Positions 54,645 to 64,000 of a stretch of DNA of 64,000 nt are shown piece by piece; position 1 is the stretch's first letter; each line of letters starts with the position of its first letter. The DNA lies in assembly GCA_905234175.1 (NCBI GenBank), contig CAJOGX010000013.1:1-64000 (forward strand), read 5' to 3'. Below the pieces are notes generated by a model, which searched no databases, was not told the origin of the DNA, and saw only the letters and a program-made list of their open reading frames with translations. The position numbers were made by a program, and so were the translations under genes. The stretch is from an uncultured Selenomonadaceae bacterium (GTDB lineage Bacteria; Bacillota; Negativicutes; Selenomonadales; Selenomonadaceae).

Positions 54645-55916
54645 GACGCCGCCGCTGACAACTTTTTCAACGCGCGCGCTGACAATTTCGCCGGAAGTAA
54701 TTTTTGGGCTGGCGGGCACGAAAACTCTGACGTAATTCCGCGTCAAGCCGTCGAAGTAGCCCGCAGTTTCAGTTTCAGCGATAATTTCAACAGTTTTACC
54801 GATAAGTTTCTCGGCGAAAGTTTTTTCCTTAGCCTTAGAAATCCCGACAGCAATTCCGGCGCGGGATTTTTTTATTTGAGCGTCAACCTGATTGGGCAAA
54901 GTGGCGGCGACAGTTCCTTCGCGCGCTGAAAACGGGAACACGTGAATTTTACTGAAAGGCTGATTTTTTATAAACTCAATCGTCTCGGCAAAATTTTCGT
55001 CCGTCTCGCCAGGGAAGCCCACAATCAAATCCGTGCCAATGGAAATTTCCGGAACTTCAGCAGCAAGCCGCGCGGTAAGTTCAGCGAAATTTTTCGTAGT
55101 GTAGGGGCGGTGCATGGCTTTCAAAATTTCGTCGCAGCCGCTCTGTAAAGGTAAATGGACGTGGTTACAAATTCGCGCGTCGGTTTTCATCAGCTCAATC
55201 AGCGCGTCGGACATTTCAGCGGATTCGAGCGAACCCAAACGAAGTCGCGCGGGATTGGCCGTGTCCAGAACAACTTTGATAGCGTCGACCAGATTCGTGC
55301 CGTCGCGGAAATCCCTGCCGTAAGCGCCAATGTGAATGCCAATCAGCACAATTTCCCTGTAACCGGCGGCGGCGAGCTGAATACATTCCGCGCGAATGCT
55401 CTCAAGACTGCGCGAACGAACCCTGCCGCGAACATAGGGAATTATGCAGTACGAGCAGAAATTGTTGCAGCCGTCCTCGATTTTCAGGAAGGCGCGGGTA
55501 CGGTGCGGCGCGTGCGGCAGTTCCTCGAACTCAGAAATATTTTCAACTGAACTTACACGCAGAATTTTTTCGTCGCGATTTTTCAAAGCCTGTTCAACCA
55601 GCGCGACGATTTTCGTACGCTCAGCCGTGCCAATAATCACGTCGACGCCTTCGATTCTGGAAATTTCAGCGGGAGAATTTTGCGCGTAGCAGCCGACGAC
55701 CGCAACCACGGCGTTTGGATTTGCACGAGCCGCGCGGCGAATAATCTGGCGGGATTTCTGCGAACTGAGCGCCGTCACCGTGCAGGTATTCACAACTACA
55801 ACGTCAGCAGTTTCAGCGGTGGAAATTTCGTAGCCCGCCGCCTCAAAAAGTTTCTGCATGGCCTCGGTCTCGTACTGGTTGACCTTGCAGCCGAGCGTAT
55901 GGAACGCAACTTTCAA
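54624..55916 (-). CDS. mtaB: tRNA t6A37 methylthiotransferase MtaB
   Basis: Radical SAM enzyme that converts t6A to ms2t6A in tRNAs reading ANN codons. 430 residues: N-terminal MTTase domain with HTLGCKVNQYETEAM, VVNTCTVT and VVGCYAQ (three cluster Cys), radical SAM motif GCNNFCSYCIIPYVRG, ELVLIG-like EIVLIGIHIGAYG, and a C-terminal TRAM domain. LGCKVNQYE is the mark of MtaB rather than MiaB. It begins with TTG and follows rsmE by six bases, probably coupled. Confidence 0.93.
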   Translation of the reverse strand: MKVAFHTLGCKVNQYETEAMQKLFEAAGYEISTAETADVVVVNTCTVTALSSQKSRQIIRRAARANPNAVVAVVGCYAQNSPAEISRIEGVDVIIGTAERTKIVALVEQALKNRDEKILRVSSVENISEFEELPHAPHRTRAFLKIEDGCNNFCSYCIIPYVRGRVRSRSLESIRAECIQLAAAGYREIVLIGIHIGAYGRDFRDGTNLVDAIKVVLDTANPARLRLGSLESAEMSDALIELMKTDARICNHVHLPLQSGCDEILKAMHRPYTTKNFAELTARLAAEVPEISIGTDLIVGFPGETDENFAETIEFIKNQPFSKIHVFPFSAREGTVAATLPNQVDAQIKKSRAGIAVGISKAKEKTFAEKLIGKTVEIIAETETAGYFDGLTRNYVRVFVPASPKITSGEIVSARVEKVVSGGVLANARD

Positions 55917-55922
55917 ATTTCG

Positions 55923-56771
55923 TCAACTCATTTCGTACTGAACGATAGCCAGCGCGGAAATTGCGGCGGTATCGGTTTTCAAAATTCGTTTCCCCAGACT
56001 GACGCTGACGCCGCCAGCCGCCCTGATTTCGCGGACTTCGCGTTCGGAAAAGCCGCCTTCAGGGCCAATCAGCAGGATAATATTTTTGTCGCAGTCGCAG
56101 TTTTTGTAGGCGTGGAGAACTTCCGGCAGATTGTCAGCGGTTTCCTTTTCGTTGAAGAACAGGAGCAGTGCGCCTTTGCCGTCGAATTTTTTGTCTTTAA
56201 AGCGACCGAGCGTTGGTCTGATTTCCTTGAGCCAGTCAGCGATTTCGCGAATGTTGCCGATTTCTGGGAGGGTATCGCGGGCGCACTGTTCGGCGGCTTC
56301 CTTAGCGACGCGCGCCCAGCGTTCGAGCTTAGATTTCGCGCGGAAATTTCCAGGGCGGGCGATTGTCCTGTCGGAAATGAGCGGTTCCAGCCTGTCAACA
56401 CCGAGCTCCGTCGCCTTCTCAACAATCGCGTCGAATTTATTTTGCTTGGGCAGGCAGTCCGCCAGCGTGATTCTCTTCGCAAAAGTTTCATCGTTGCGCG
56501 TGTGAGTTTCGAGTTCGCCAGCCTTGCCGACCGTCCGCAGAATTTTAATCGTCTCGCTGTGCGCAACGCTTTTAATTTCGCCTACGGTTTTCGCGTAGAT
56601 AGCGCCGCCGTCAAACGCCGTGAACTCAATGACAGCCGTGTTTCCGAATTTGTCGACGGCAATAATCTGGTCGCCCTTCTTCGCGCGCAGGGAATTTGCC
56701 AGATGATTCGCGTCCTTGCCGGTTATCGTCACATTTTCAGTTATCGCTTCCTCCAAAAAAATTCTCTTCAT
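55923..56771 (-). CDS. rsmE: 16S rRNA m3U1498 methyltransferase RsmE
   Basis: SPOUT methyltransferase of 282 residues, longer than the usual 240-250. N-terminal PUA-like part (MKRIFLEEA, ANHLANSLRAKKGDQI), then KQNKFDAIVEKATELGV, RWARVAKEAAEQCAR, LLIGPEGGFSEREV (SAM knot) and LGKRILKTDTAAISAL. Extra residues lie near 85-100 and around 180-200. The ATG at 56771 has GGAGG eight bases before. The usual upstream neighbour prmA is missing; a short Asn/Asp-rich gene is there instead. Confidence 0.92.
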   Translation of the reverse strand: MKRIFLEEAITENVTITGKDANHLANSLRAKKGDQIIAVDKFGNTAVIEFTAFDGGAIYAKTVGEIKSVAHSETIKILRTVGKAGELETHTRNDETFAKRITLADCLPKQNKFDAIVEKATELGVDRLEPLISDRTIARPGNFRAKSKLERWARVAKEAAEQCARDTLPEIGNIREIADWLKEIRPTLGRFKDKKFDGKGALLLFFNEKETADNLPEVLHAYKNCDCDKNIILLIGPEGGFSEREVREIRAAGGVSVSLGKRILKTDTAAISALAIVQYEMS

Positions 56772-56861
56772 ATGAGCCGCCTCCGCAACTTCAATCTTTG
56801 CAAAATTATTCGTCAAATCGTTAAACAATTCCTGCAGAGTACAAGCCCGCGCGAAAATTTT

Positions 56862-57074
56862 TTAGTCGTTGTCACCGTCACCGCCGCTGTCGTTATCGAT
56901 GTCCCTGTCGCCGCTGTCCCTGTCGTTATTCCAACCGCCGCTGTAATTGTTGTTGTTGCAATTATTGGAACTGCTGTAGTCGCTGTCCCAGTCGCCGCCG
57001 CCGTCGGAGTCGGAATTATTGCGCCGGAGATTTGGCGGAGGATTTTGAACCAGCGGCTGCCTGAAAATTGACAT
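56862..57074 (-). CDS. Small Asn/Asp/Ser/Gly-rich protein of unknown function
   Basis: 70 residues, no known family. After MSIFRQPLVQNPPPNLRRNN, the rest is almost only Asp, Ser, Asn and Gly with a few Trp and Tyr (SDGGGDWDSDY, NNNNYSGGWNNDRDSGDR, DNDSGGDGDND). One Cys. No signal peptide or membrane segment. The ATG has AGGGGGAA nearby, which supports translation. The composition could bind calcium or simply be disordered. It precedes rsmE by 90 bases and diverges from prfC. Confidence 0.5.
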   Translation of the reverse strand: MSIFRQPLVQNPPPNLRRNNSDSDGGGDWDSDYSSSNNCNNNNYSGGWNNDRDSGDRDIDNDSGGDGDND

Positions 57075-57108
57075 CGAAAATTCCCCCTGTCGCTTGTCAT
57101 AAAATTTT

Positions 57109-57137
57109 TTTACTGGTATTATTAGCGGGAATATTTT
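57109..57137 (+). promoter_or_regulatory. Promoter of the prfC gene cluster
   Basis: TTTACT (57109-57114) and TATTTT (57132-57137), spacer 17 bases, about 41 bases before the prfC ATG. Confidence 0.5.
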
Positions 57138-57178
57138 AAACTGAAAAAATAAATTTATCAACGCGCGAGGTGTTGCTA

Positions 57179-58782
<1,604 letters not shown>

Positions 58783-58786
<4 letters not shown>

Positions 58787-59463
58787 AGTACGAAATTTTG
58801 TACCCCGAAGCTTTTCCGATTGTGAAATTTGATTTGAAGCGCGGCGAAAAAATCAAGGCGGAGTCCGACGCGATGATTGCAATGAGCGCGACGATTGACG
58901 TGGAAGGCAAAATGGACGGCGGGATTTTGGGCGGCCTGGCGCGCGCGGTTTTGTCTGGCGAGAGTATGTTTTTTCAGGAGCTGACGGCTCGGCGCGGCGA
59001 CGGCGAAGTTTTGATTGGACACCAGCTGCCTGGCGGGATTCTGGATTTGGAACTTGACGGCAGTTACGGTCTGATGGTTCAGAAAAATGGCTTTCTGGCG
59101 AGCACCTCTGGCATTGACGTAAGCACGAAGGCTCAGAATATTATGCGCGGGCTTTTCAGCGGCGAGGGCTTTTTCATTCTGCACGTCAACGGGCGCGGCG
59201 TGGTTTTCATTTCCAGCTACGGCGTGATTCACCCGATTAATCTTGACGACGGCGAAGAATTTATCGTCGACAACGGGCATTTGGTTGCGTGGCCGGATTA
59301 CATGGAATACACAATCGAAAAGGCGTCGAGCGGCTGGATTTCCAGTATGACTTCCGGCGAAGGGCTTGTGTGCAGATTTCGCGGACCTGGAATAGTTTTG
59401 ATTCAGACGCGCAACCCAGATTCTTTCGCGCAGTGGATTCGCTCAATGGTGCCTTCGAATTAG
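58783..59463 (+). CDS. AIM24/TIGR00266-family protein
   Basis: 226-residue beta-rich protein of the AIM24 family (mitochondrial-biogenesis-like in yeast; bacterial role unclear). Typical parts: GEKIKAESDAMIAMSATIDVEGKMDGGILGG-like start, ESMFFQELTA, GHQLPGGI, KNGFLASTSGIDV, GEGFFILHVNGRGVVFISSYG, IVDNGHLVAW and the C-terminal GLVCRFRGPGIVLIQTRNP. No signal or membrane helix. Translationally coupled to prfC, which is unusual context. Confidence 0.85.
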
Positions 59464-59498
59464 ATTGCGGGGCAGGGCGACGATCAGGAGGGAATTAG

Positions 59499-60971
59499 AT
59501 GATTAACAGCTTACGCAGCGCGCTGGATTTTTTGAGGACGCTCCACAACCAGCTGATTGAAACGGACGTGGAAGTTGATCCGGCGGCGGAGCTTTCGGGC
59601 GTTTACAGGTACATTGGCGCGGGCGGAACGGTTGCGCGGCCGACTAAGATTGACGGTCCCGCGATGATTTTTCACAACGTCAAGGGGCACCCGAACGCCA
59701 GCGTTGTGATTGGACTTATGGCGAGCCGTGAGCGCGTGGCAAAACTTTTCGGCTGCCGGAAAGAGGAGCTGGGGCATTTAATAAAAGACTGCGCGAACAA
59801 CCCGATTCAGCCGGTGGTTATCGACGGCAAAGCGCCGGTTCAGGAAATAATTCACCGCGCGACGGACGCAGATTTCGATTTGTTTAAGCTGCTGCCTGCG
59901 CCGACGAACACGCCGCAGGACGCGGGGCCGTATATCACGCTGGGAATGTGCTACGCGACGCACCCGGACACGGGGCTTTCGGACGTGACGATTCACCGCA
60001 TGTGCATTCAATCCAAAACGGAGCTGTCGATATTCCTGCAGCCAGGCTCGCGGCACATTGGCGCAATGGCTGAGCGCGCGACCGAGCTCAATCAGCCGCT
60101 GCCAATTTCAGTTTCAATCGGCGTCGACCCAGCAATTTCGGTTACCAGCTGTTTCGAGCCGCCGACAACGCCGCTGGGCTTCAACGAACTTTCAATCGCT
60201 GGCGCTCTCCGCAAAGCTCCCGTTGAACTCGTCCGCTGCCTCACGATTAACGAAAACGCTATCGCCAACGCCGAATACGTTATCGAGGGCGAAATTTTGC
60301 CTGGCAGTAACAACGTCGTCGAAGACCAGAACACGCACACGGGTTTCGCCATGCCGGAATTTCCTGGCTACGACGGTCCCGCCTCGCACGAGTGCTGGCT
60401 GTTGAAAGTTCACGCCGTTACGCACAGGAAAAATCCGATTATGCAGACGTGCATTGGTTCTTCGGAGGAACACGTCAACATGGCGGGCATTCCTACCGAA
60501 GCGTCGATTTTGAATTTGCTGGATAAAGCTTTACCTGGCAAGGTGAAAAATGTTTATTCGCACCGCGCGGGCGGCGGCAAGTACATGGCAATTCTGCAGT
60601 GCGTCAAGAAAAACCACGTCGACGAGGGGAAGCAGCGGCAGGCGGCGCTCTTAGCTTTTTCGGCGTTCCCCGAACTCAAGCACGTGATTCTGGTGGACGA
60701 AGACGTTGACATTTTCGACACCAACGACGTACTTTGGGCGCTGAACACGCGCTTTCAGGGCGACCGCGACATTATCACGATTCCTGGCGTGCGCTGTCAC
60801 CCGCTCGACCCAAGTTCCAGCCCCGCCTATTCGCCGAGCATTCGCGACGTTGGAATTTCCTGCAAAACTGTTTTCGACTGCACAGTTCCGTTTGACTTGA
60901 AGGAAAAGTTCAAACGCGCGCCGTTCATGGAAGTTGACCCGCGCAAGTGGTATCCCGCCTATGAGCCGTGA
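59499..60971 (+). CDS. UbiD-family prenyl-FMN-dependent decarboxylase
   Basis: 490 residues. Reversible decarboxylation of an aromatic or unsaturated acid using prenylated FMN. Blocks: MIFHNVKGHPNASVVIGLMASRE, the QDAGPYITLGMCYATHPDTG segment, SIFLQPGSRHIGAM, ANAEYVIEGEILPG with acidic catalytic residues, VYSHRAGGGKYMAILQC and VDEDVDIFDTNDVLWAL. The start has AGGAGGGAA seven bases upstream. No UbiX flavin prenyltransferase is visible in the window. The small gene that overlaps its end is probably its partner. Likely an aromatic acid decarboxylase of anaerobic type rather than ubiquinone synthesis. Confidence 0.9.
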   Translation: MINSLRSALDFLRTLHNQLIETDVEVDPAAELSGVYRYIGAGGTVARPTKIDGPAMIFHNVKGHPNASVVIGLMASRERVAKLFGCRKEELGHLIKDCANNPIQPVVIDGKAPVQEIIHRATDADFDLFKLLPAPTNTPQDAGPYITLGMCYATHPDTGLSDVTIHRMCIQSKTELSIFLQPGSRHIGAMAERATELNQPLPISVSIGVDPAISVTSCFEPPTTPLGFNELSIAGALRKAPVELVRCLTINENAIANAEYVIEGEILPGSNNVVEDQNTHTGFAMPEFPGYDGPASHECWLLKVHAVTHRKNPIMQTCIGSSEEHVNMAGIPTEASILNLLDKALPGKVKNVYSHRAGGGKYMAILQCVKKNHVDEGKQRQAALLAFSAFPELKHVILVDEDVDIFDTNDVLWALNTRFQGDRDIITIPGVRCHPLDPSSSPAYSPSIRDVGISCKTVFDCTVPFDLKEKFKRAPFMEVDPRKWYPAYEP

Positions 60972-61305
60972 AATTTTCACGCGGCGGCTGAGTTTCGCGG
61001 AGCTGACGGTTGAAGTTGAACGCGTCGGTGAAGATATTTTCATACTGATACACGGCGGCGACAGACCGCACCTCGGCAGCGTTGTGCTGGCGATTCCGCG
61101 CGCGTCTTTGGCGGATGAAAAAATTTCCAGCTGTACTTCGTCGGTTCTGAACGTCACGGGGCACAAGGACGAATTTATCTGCCGCGCCGTTGCGGAGAGT
61201 TTCTGCAAAAAATTTCGCGCGGTTACCGTCTGCACCGGCGGCTTTCACGTAGACAACCTCAGCGCCGCGCAGATTCAGGAAGTCGTTGACGCCTGCAAAT
61301 TTTAA
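60961..61305 (+). CDS. Small UbiD-associated protein, probable prenyl-flavin chaperone (LpdD-like)
   Basis: 114 residues, no signal or membrane segment. Conserved-looking blocks: LIHGGDRPHLGSVVLAIPRASL, SSVLNVTGHKDEFICR and the end TGGFHVDNLSAAQIQEV. Proteins of this look occur next to UbiD-type gallate and hydroxyarylate decarboxylases, where LpdD is thought to help cofactor loading. The ATG lies inside the end of the ubiD-like gene (11-base overlap), strong evidence that the two work together. The family name is given from memory and is less certain than the linkage. Confidence 0.6.
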   Translation: MSREIFTRRLSFAELTVEVERVGEDIFILIHGGDRPHLGSVVLAIPRASLADEKISSCTSSVLNVTGHKDEFICRAVAESFCKKFRAVTVCTGGFHVDNLSAAQIQEVVDACKF

Positions 61306-61321
61306 ATTGGAGGTGGAAGTT

Positions 61322-61879
61322 TTGCTGAAAAAATTTTTTATCGCTACGGTTCTGACGCTCGCGCTGATTTCGAGTAGCTGTTTAGCAATGAAACTTTCCG
61401 AGTTCAGTCTCGGAGGCATGTCGCTGAATATGACTTACGACGAAGTTATAAAAATTTACGGGCAGCCGACGCAAATTCTCAACGGCTATTCGCAGCTCGT
61501 CAGCAAAGTTGTCACGTACGGAGATAACGTGGAAATTGGTTTTCTCGGCAACAAGGTTCGCTACGTCGTGACGAAGGCGAATAACGGCTGGAAAACTCCG
61601 GCTGGCGTTCGTGTTGGAATGACGCTCGCAGAAGTGCTGGAAATTTACGGCGGCGGCTACACCGCTCAAACGCGCGCGCCGGAAGATATTCCGAAATGGA
61701 TGCGCGAATCCTGCGAGCCCTACTTCGAATACAACTGGAGCGGCACGAAATACAGCTGGGCGCAGGTTGCCGACGCTTACGCCTACGAGCCTGGCGACGT
61801 AAGTTTTGTGCTGTCGGTTGTCGTGAATAATGACAGGGTCTCCGCGATTGAACTCAGTCAGCGGACGCCCGAATATTGA
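61322..61879 (+). CDS. Exported protein with two BamE/SmpA-like repeats
   Basis: 185 residues. Signal peptide MLKKFFIATVLTLALISSS with cleavage near CLA, or perhaps a weak lipobox. Two similar segments follow: SLNMTYDEVIKIYGQPT near 33-49 and VRVGMTLAEVLEIYGGG near 96-112, resembling the short repeat of SmpA/BamE-like envelope proteins. The last part is rich in Tyr and Trp. It begins with TTG behind GGAGGTGG, 16 bases after the LpdD-like gene. Function unknown. Confidence 0.55.
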   Translation: MLKKFFIATVLTLALISSSCLAMKLSEFSLGGMSLNMTYDEVIKIYGQPTQILNGYSQLVSKVVTYGDNVEIGFLGNKVRYVVTKANNGWKTPAGVRVGMTLAEVLEIYGGGYTAQTRAPEDIPKWMRESCEPYFEYNWSGTKYSWAQVADAYAYEPGDVSFVLSVVVNNDRVSAIELSQRTPEY

Positions 61880-61892
61880 GGAGGAATTTGAA

Positions 61893-62312
61893 ATGGAAAA
61901 AACTCTGGTACTGATTAAGCCGGACGCATTTGGCAAAGGTCACGCGGGAGATATTTTGAAAATCTACGAGGCGGCGGGCTTTAAAATCGTCGCGGCGAAA
62001 GTCATGCAGATGGATAAAAGAGTTGCGGCGATTCACTACGCGGAGCACGTCGGGAAACCGTTTTATCCTGAGCTGGTTGAGTTCATGACGAGCGCGCCTT
62101 TAATGGCGCTGGTACTCGGCGGCGAAAATGTTATCGCGCGGGTGCGGGAAATTAACGGCGCGACCAATCCTGCTAAGGCGGCGGAAGGAACGATTCGCAA
62201 ACTCTACGCGGAAAGCGTCACGAAAAACGCCGTGCACGCCTCCGACGGCGCTGAAACTGCTGCCCGCGAAATTAAAATTTTCTTCAGCGAAATTGAACAG
62301 TTTGGAGCGTGA
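61893..62312 (+). CDS. ndk: Nucleoside diphosphate kinase
   Basis: Equilibrates nucleoside di- and triphosphates. 139 residues: EKTLVLIKPDAFGKG, HVGKPFYPELVEFM, GENVIARVREINGATNPAKA, GTIRKLYA and the phospho-His in NAVHASDG (usual NxxHGSDS). ATG behind GAGGAATTTG. Four bases before the adenosyltransferase gene. Confidence 0.95.
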   Translation: MEKTLVLIKPDAFGKGHAGDILKIYEAAGFKIVAAKVMQMDKRVAAIHYAEHVGKPFYPELVEFMTSAPLMALVLGGENVIARVREINGATNPAKAAEGTIRKLYAESVTKNAVHASDGAETAAREIKIFFSEIEQFGA

Positions 62313-62315
62313 GCG

Positions 62316-62840
62316 ATGAAAATTTACACGAAGACCGGCGACGGCGGCGAAACTTCGCTTTTCACGGGCGAACGCATTGGCAAGGGAACGCCGCGCGTCG
62401 AAACTTACGGGGCAGTTGACGAGGCGAACTCGGCGCTGGCACTGGCGCGCGCATTTTCAAAACTGCCGGAAGTTAAGCAAAAAATCTACGAACTGCAAAA
62501 ACTTTTGCCGAAACTCATGGCTGACCTTGCAAGTCTGAACCGGCCGCCGATGATAAAAGATTCGGACGTGGCGCAGCTCGAAGCGGAAATGGACGAGCTG
62601 GATTCAAAACTCCCGCCGCTGAAAAATTTCGTGATACCAGGCGACACGCAGGCTGGCGCGTTTCTGGATTTGGCGCGAACGATGGTGCGGAGAGCCGAGC
62701 GGGAATTTTACCGGCTGGGGCACTTCGAGGCGGTGCACGAAGTCGACGGCTTATTTTTGAACCGGCTGTCGGATTATTGTTTCATGCTAATGCGCGTGGA
62801 AGATTTCTTCGCGGCGAAAAAAGCGGCGGTACTTGTTTAA
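62316..62840 (+). CDS. ATP:cob(I)alamin adenosyltransferase, PduO type
   Basis: Makes adenosylcobalamin, the coenzyme of methylmalonyl-CoA mutase and diol dehydratases. 174 residues: the N-terminal YTKTGDGGETSLFTG, YGAVDEANSALALAR, IPGDTQAGAFLDLARTMVRRAER and the C-terminal LNRLSDYCFMLMR. The family is also called MMAB or CobA-like in diderm Firmicutes. It connects with the pduX, cobD and cobC-like genes 35 kb away and with the likely propionate pathway. It ends right at the MATE start. Confidence 0.93.
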   Translation: MKIYTKTGDGGETSLFTGERIGKGTPRVETYGAVDEANSALALARAFSKLPEVKQKIYELQKLLPKLMADLASLNRPPMIKDSDVAQLEAEMDELDSKLPPLKNFVIPGDTQAGAFLDLARTMVRRAEREFYRLGHFEAVHEVDGLFLNRLSDYCFMLMRVEDFFAAKKAAVLV

Positions 62841-64000
62841 ATGGACGAAACGAAAGAAAAAGGCGCCGTCAAGGATTTAACAGTCGGCTCACCGGCGAAA
62901 CTGATTTTTTATTTCACACTGCCGCTGCTGGCGGGGAACGTCTTCCAGCAGCTTTTCGGCTTCGTGGACACGCTGATAGTTGGGCGGTTTCTGGGCGTGG
63001 AGGCGCTGGCGGCGGTGGGCTGTACCGGCAGTCTGATGTTTTTAATGCTGGGCTTTATCATGGGCGCGACGAGCGGCTTTTCGATTTATACTGGGCAATG
63101 TTTTGGCGCGAAAGATTACGACGGGATTCGTTACAGCGTGATAGTTTGCATGGCGCTGGCGGTGATAGTGTCGATAGTTCTCGCGCTGATTGGCGTGACG
63201 TGGTGCCGCGAACTTTTGGAAGTCATGCAGACGCCGCCGGAGATAATTGACGGCGCGTACAGTTTTATCGTGATAATCTACGGTGGAATTGGCGGCTTCG
63301 TGCTGCTTCAAATGCAGTCGAATTTAATCCGCGCGCTAGGCGACAGCAAAATGCCGACGGTGATTCAGGCGCTGACGCTTTGCATAAATATCGCGCTGGA
63401 GCCGATCGCAATAATTTTGCTGGGGCTTGGAATACCAGGCGCGGCGGGCGCAACAATCGTCTCGCTGATAATTGGAAATATCGTCTGCGCGATTTACATT
63501 TTCAGGCGGGTGCCGCTGCTGCACGTCCGGCGGGAAGATTTCAAATTCGACAGGGAAGTAATTCTGCAACACATGAAAATTGGACTGCCGATGGGCTTTC
63601 AGGCGTCGATAATCGCGATAGGCTCGGTAATTTTGCAAATGTCGCTGAACGAACTGGGGCCGGTGGCGGTAGCGAGTTTCGCGGCGGCTCAGCGCGTCGA
63701 CGGAATTGCGGTCATGCCGATGATGTCGTTTGGCGTGGCGATGGCGGCTTACACGGCGCAGAATTTTGGCGCGAAAAAATTTGCAAGAATTGCTGACGGC
63801 GTTAAGAAAACTATCTGGATGTCGTGCTCCTTCAGCGTGGCGGCGGCGATTTTCAACATAATGTTCGGCGCGGAAATTATCCGGCTGTTCGTCGGCGAGG
63901 GGCAGGAACAGATTGTCGAGTACGGGCAAATATTTTTAGTCACGACGGGCTTGAGCTACTGGATTCTGGCGCTGCTGTTCATTTTCAGATTCACGCTGCA
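62841..64000 (+). CDS. MATE-family multidrug/metabolite transporter, truncated by window end
   Basis: Open frame of 386 codons without a stop to the window end. After a polar start (MDETKEKGAVKDLTVGSPAK), ten or so hydrophobic segments follow with MATE hallmarks: LPLLAGNVFQQLFGFVDTLIVGRFLG, GATSGFSIYTGQCFGAKDYD, QSNLIRALGDSKMPT, GAAGATIVS and PMMSFGVAMAAYTAQNFGAKK. Sodium- or proton-driven efflux is expected. ATG directly follows the preceding stop codon (TAAATG) with a weak ribosome binding site. Confidence 0.88.
   Translation, partial: MDETKEKGAVKDLTVGSPAKLIFYFTLPLLAGNVFQQLFGFVDTLIVGRFLGVEALAAVGCTGSLMFLMLGFIMGATSGFSIYTGQCFGAKDYDGIRYSVIVCMALAVIVSIVLALIGVTWCRELLEVMQTPPEIIDGAYSFIVIIYGGIGGFVLLQMQSNLIRALGDSKMPTVIQALTLCINIALEPIAIILLGLGIPGAAGATIVSLIIGNIVCAIYIFRRVPLLHVRREDFKFDREVILQHMKIGLPMGFQASIIAIGSVILQMSLNELGPVAVASFAAAQRVDGIAVMPMMSFGVAMAAYTAQNFGAKKFARIADGVKKTIWMSCSFSVAAAIFNIMFGAEIIRLFVGEGQEQIVEYGQIFLVTTGLSYWILALLFIFRFTL

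Overview
The window is a dense bacterial chromosome segment of about 55 protein genes. No gene-free stretch exceeds 200 bases, and I saw no rRNA, tRNA, CRISPR array, insertion sequence or phage gene. Gene content points to an anaerobic diderm Firmicute of the Negativicutes type (Selenomonas and relatives). This is inferred from the Firmicutes-like block spoIID-queA-tgt-yajC-secD-secF-recJ-rel, the rimP-nusA-ylxR-infB operon, methylmalonyl-CoA decarboxylase plus B12 salvage genes (propionate-type fermentation), LarE, HypCDE, and outer-membrane-type features (a large RTX protein, an ArnT-like transferase). At least eight genes appear to start with TTG behind a good ribosome binding site or in a coupled overlap.

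Layout. 1-881: end of an oligopeptide ABC ATPase. 857-5251 (-): a 1464-residue RTX-repeat protein carrying a CAP/SCP domain. 5399-5968 (-): a beta-carbonic anhydrase broken by one in-frame TAA. 6041-10220 (-): an operon of a papain-like cysteine protein, an exported transglutaminase-like protein and a U32 peptidase. 10343-13902 (+): scpB, an atypical lactate/malate-family dehydrogenase, diaminopimelate dehydrogenase and a Pro-rich membrane protein. 13892-17199 (-): serS-folP-folB and a FolK-DHFR fusion, driven by a promoter just downstream of the upstream larE gene. 17278-19992 (-): an ADP-ribosylglycohydrolase, cysK and larE. 20192-25270 (+): rimP-nusA-ylxR-infB. 25248-28467 (-): a P-loop kinase, pduX, cobD and a cobC-like phosphatase. 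28625-33659: a FIST-hybrid histidine kinase divergent from a REC-GGDEF-EAL protein. 33662-38857: a YgbA-like protein, a small membrane protein, a GT2-TPR glycosyltransferase and a tandem GT41 protein. 38844-43018: spoIID, queA, tgt, yajC and 5-formyl-THF cyclo-ligase, ending in a terminator. 43119-52306: secD, secF, recJ, a GT39 enzyme, rel and an MFS transporter. 52376-54644: hypCDE. 54624-57074 (-): mtaB, rsmE and an Asn/Asp/Gly/Ser-rich small protein. 57179-64000: prfC, an AIM24-like gene, ubiD with a small LpdD-like partner, an exported protein, ndk, a PduO-type adenosyltransferase and a truncated MATE transporter.

The points most worth following are the tandem GT41 protein whose second catalytic copy has lost its key residues, the FIST kinase paired with a phosphodiesterase that has a non-phosphorylatable receiver, the FolK-DHFR fusion, the nonsense-broken carbonic anhydrase, and the RTX-CAP protein with an internal segmental duplication. 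Starts were reassigned wherever a ribosome binding site clearly favoured a downstream codon. All functional calls come from motifs and family knowledge, not from database searches.
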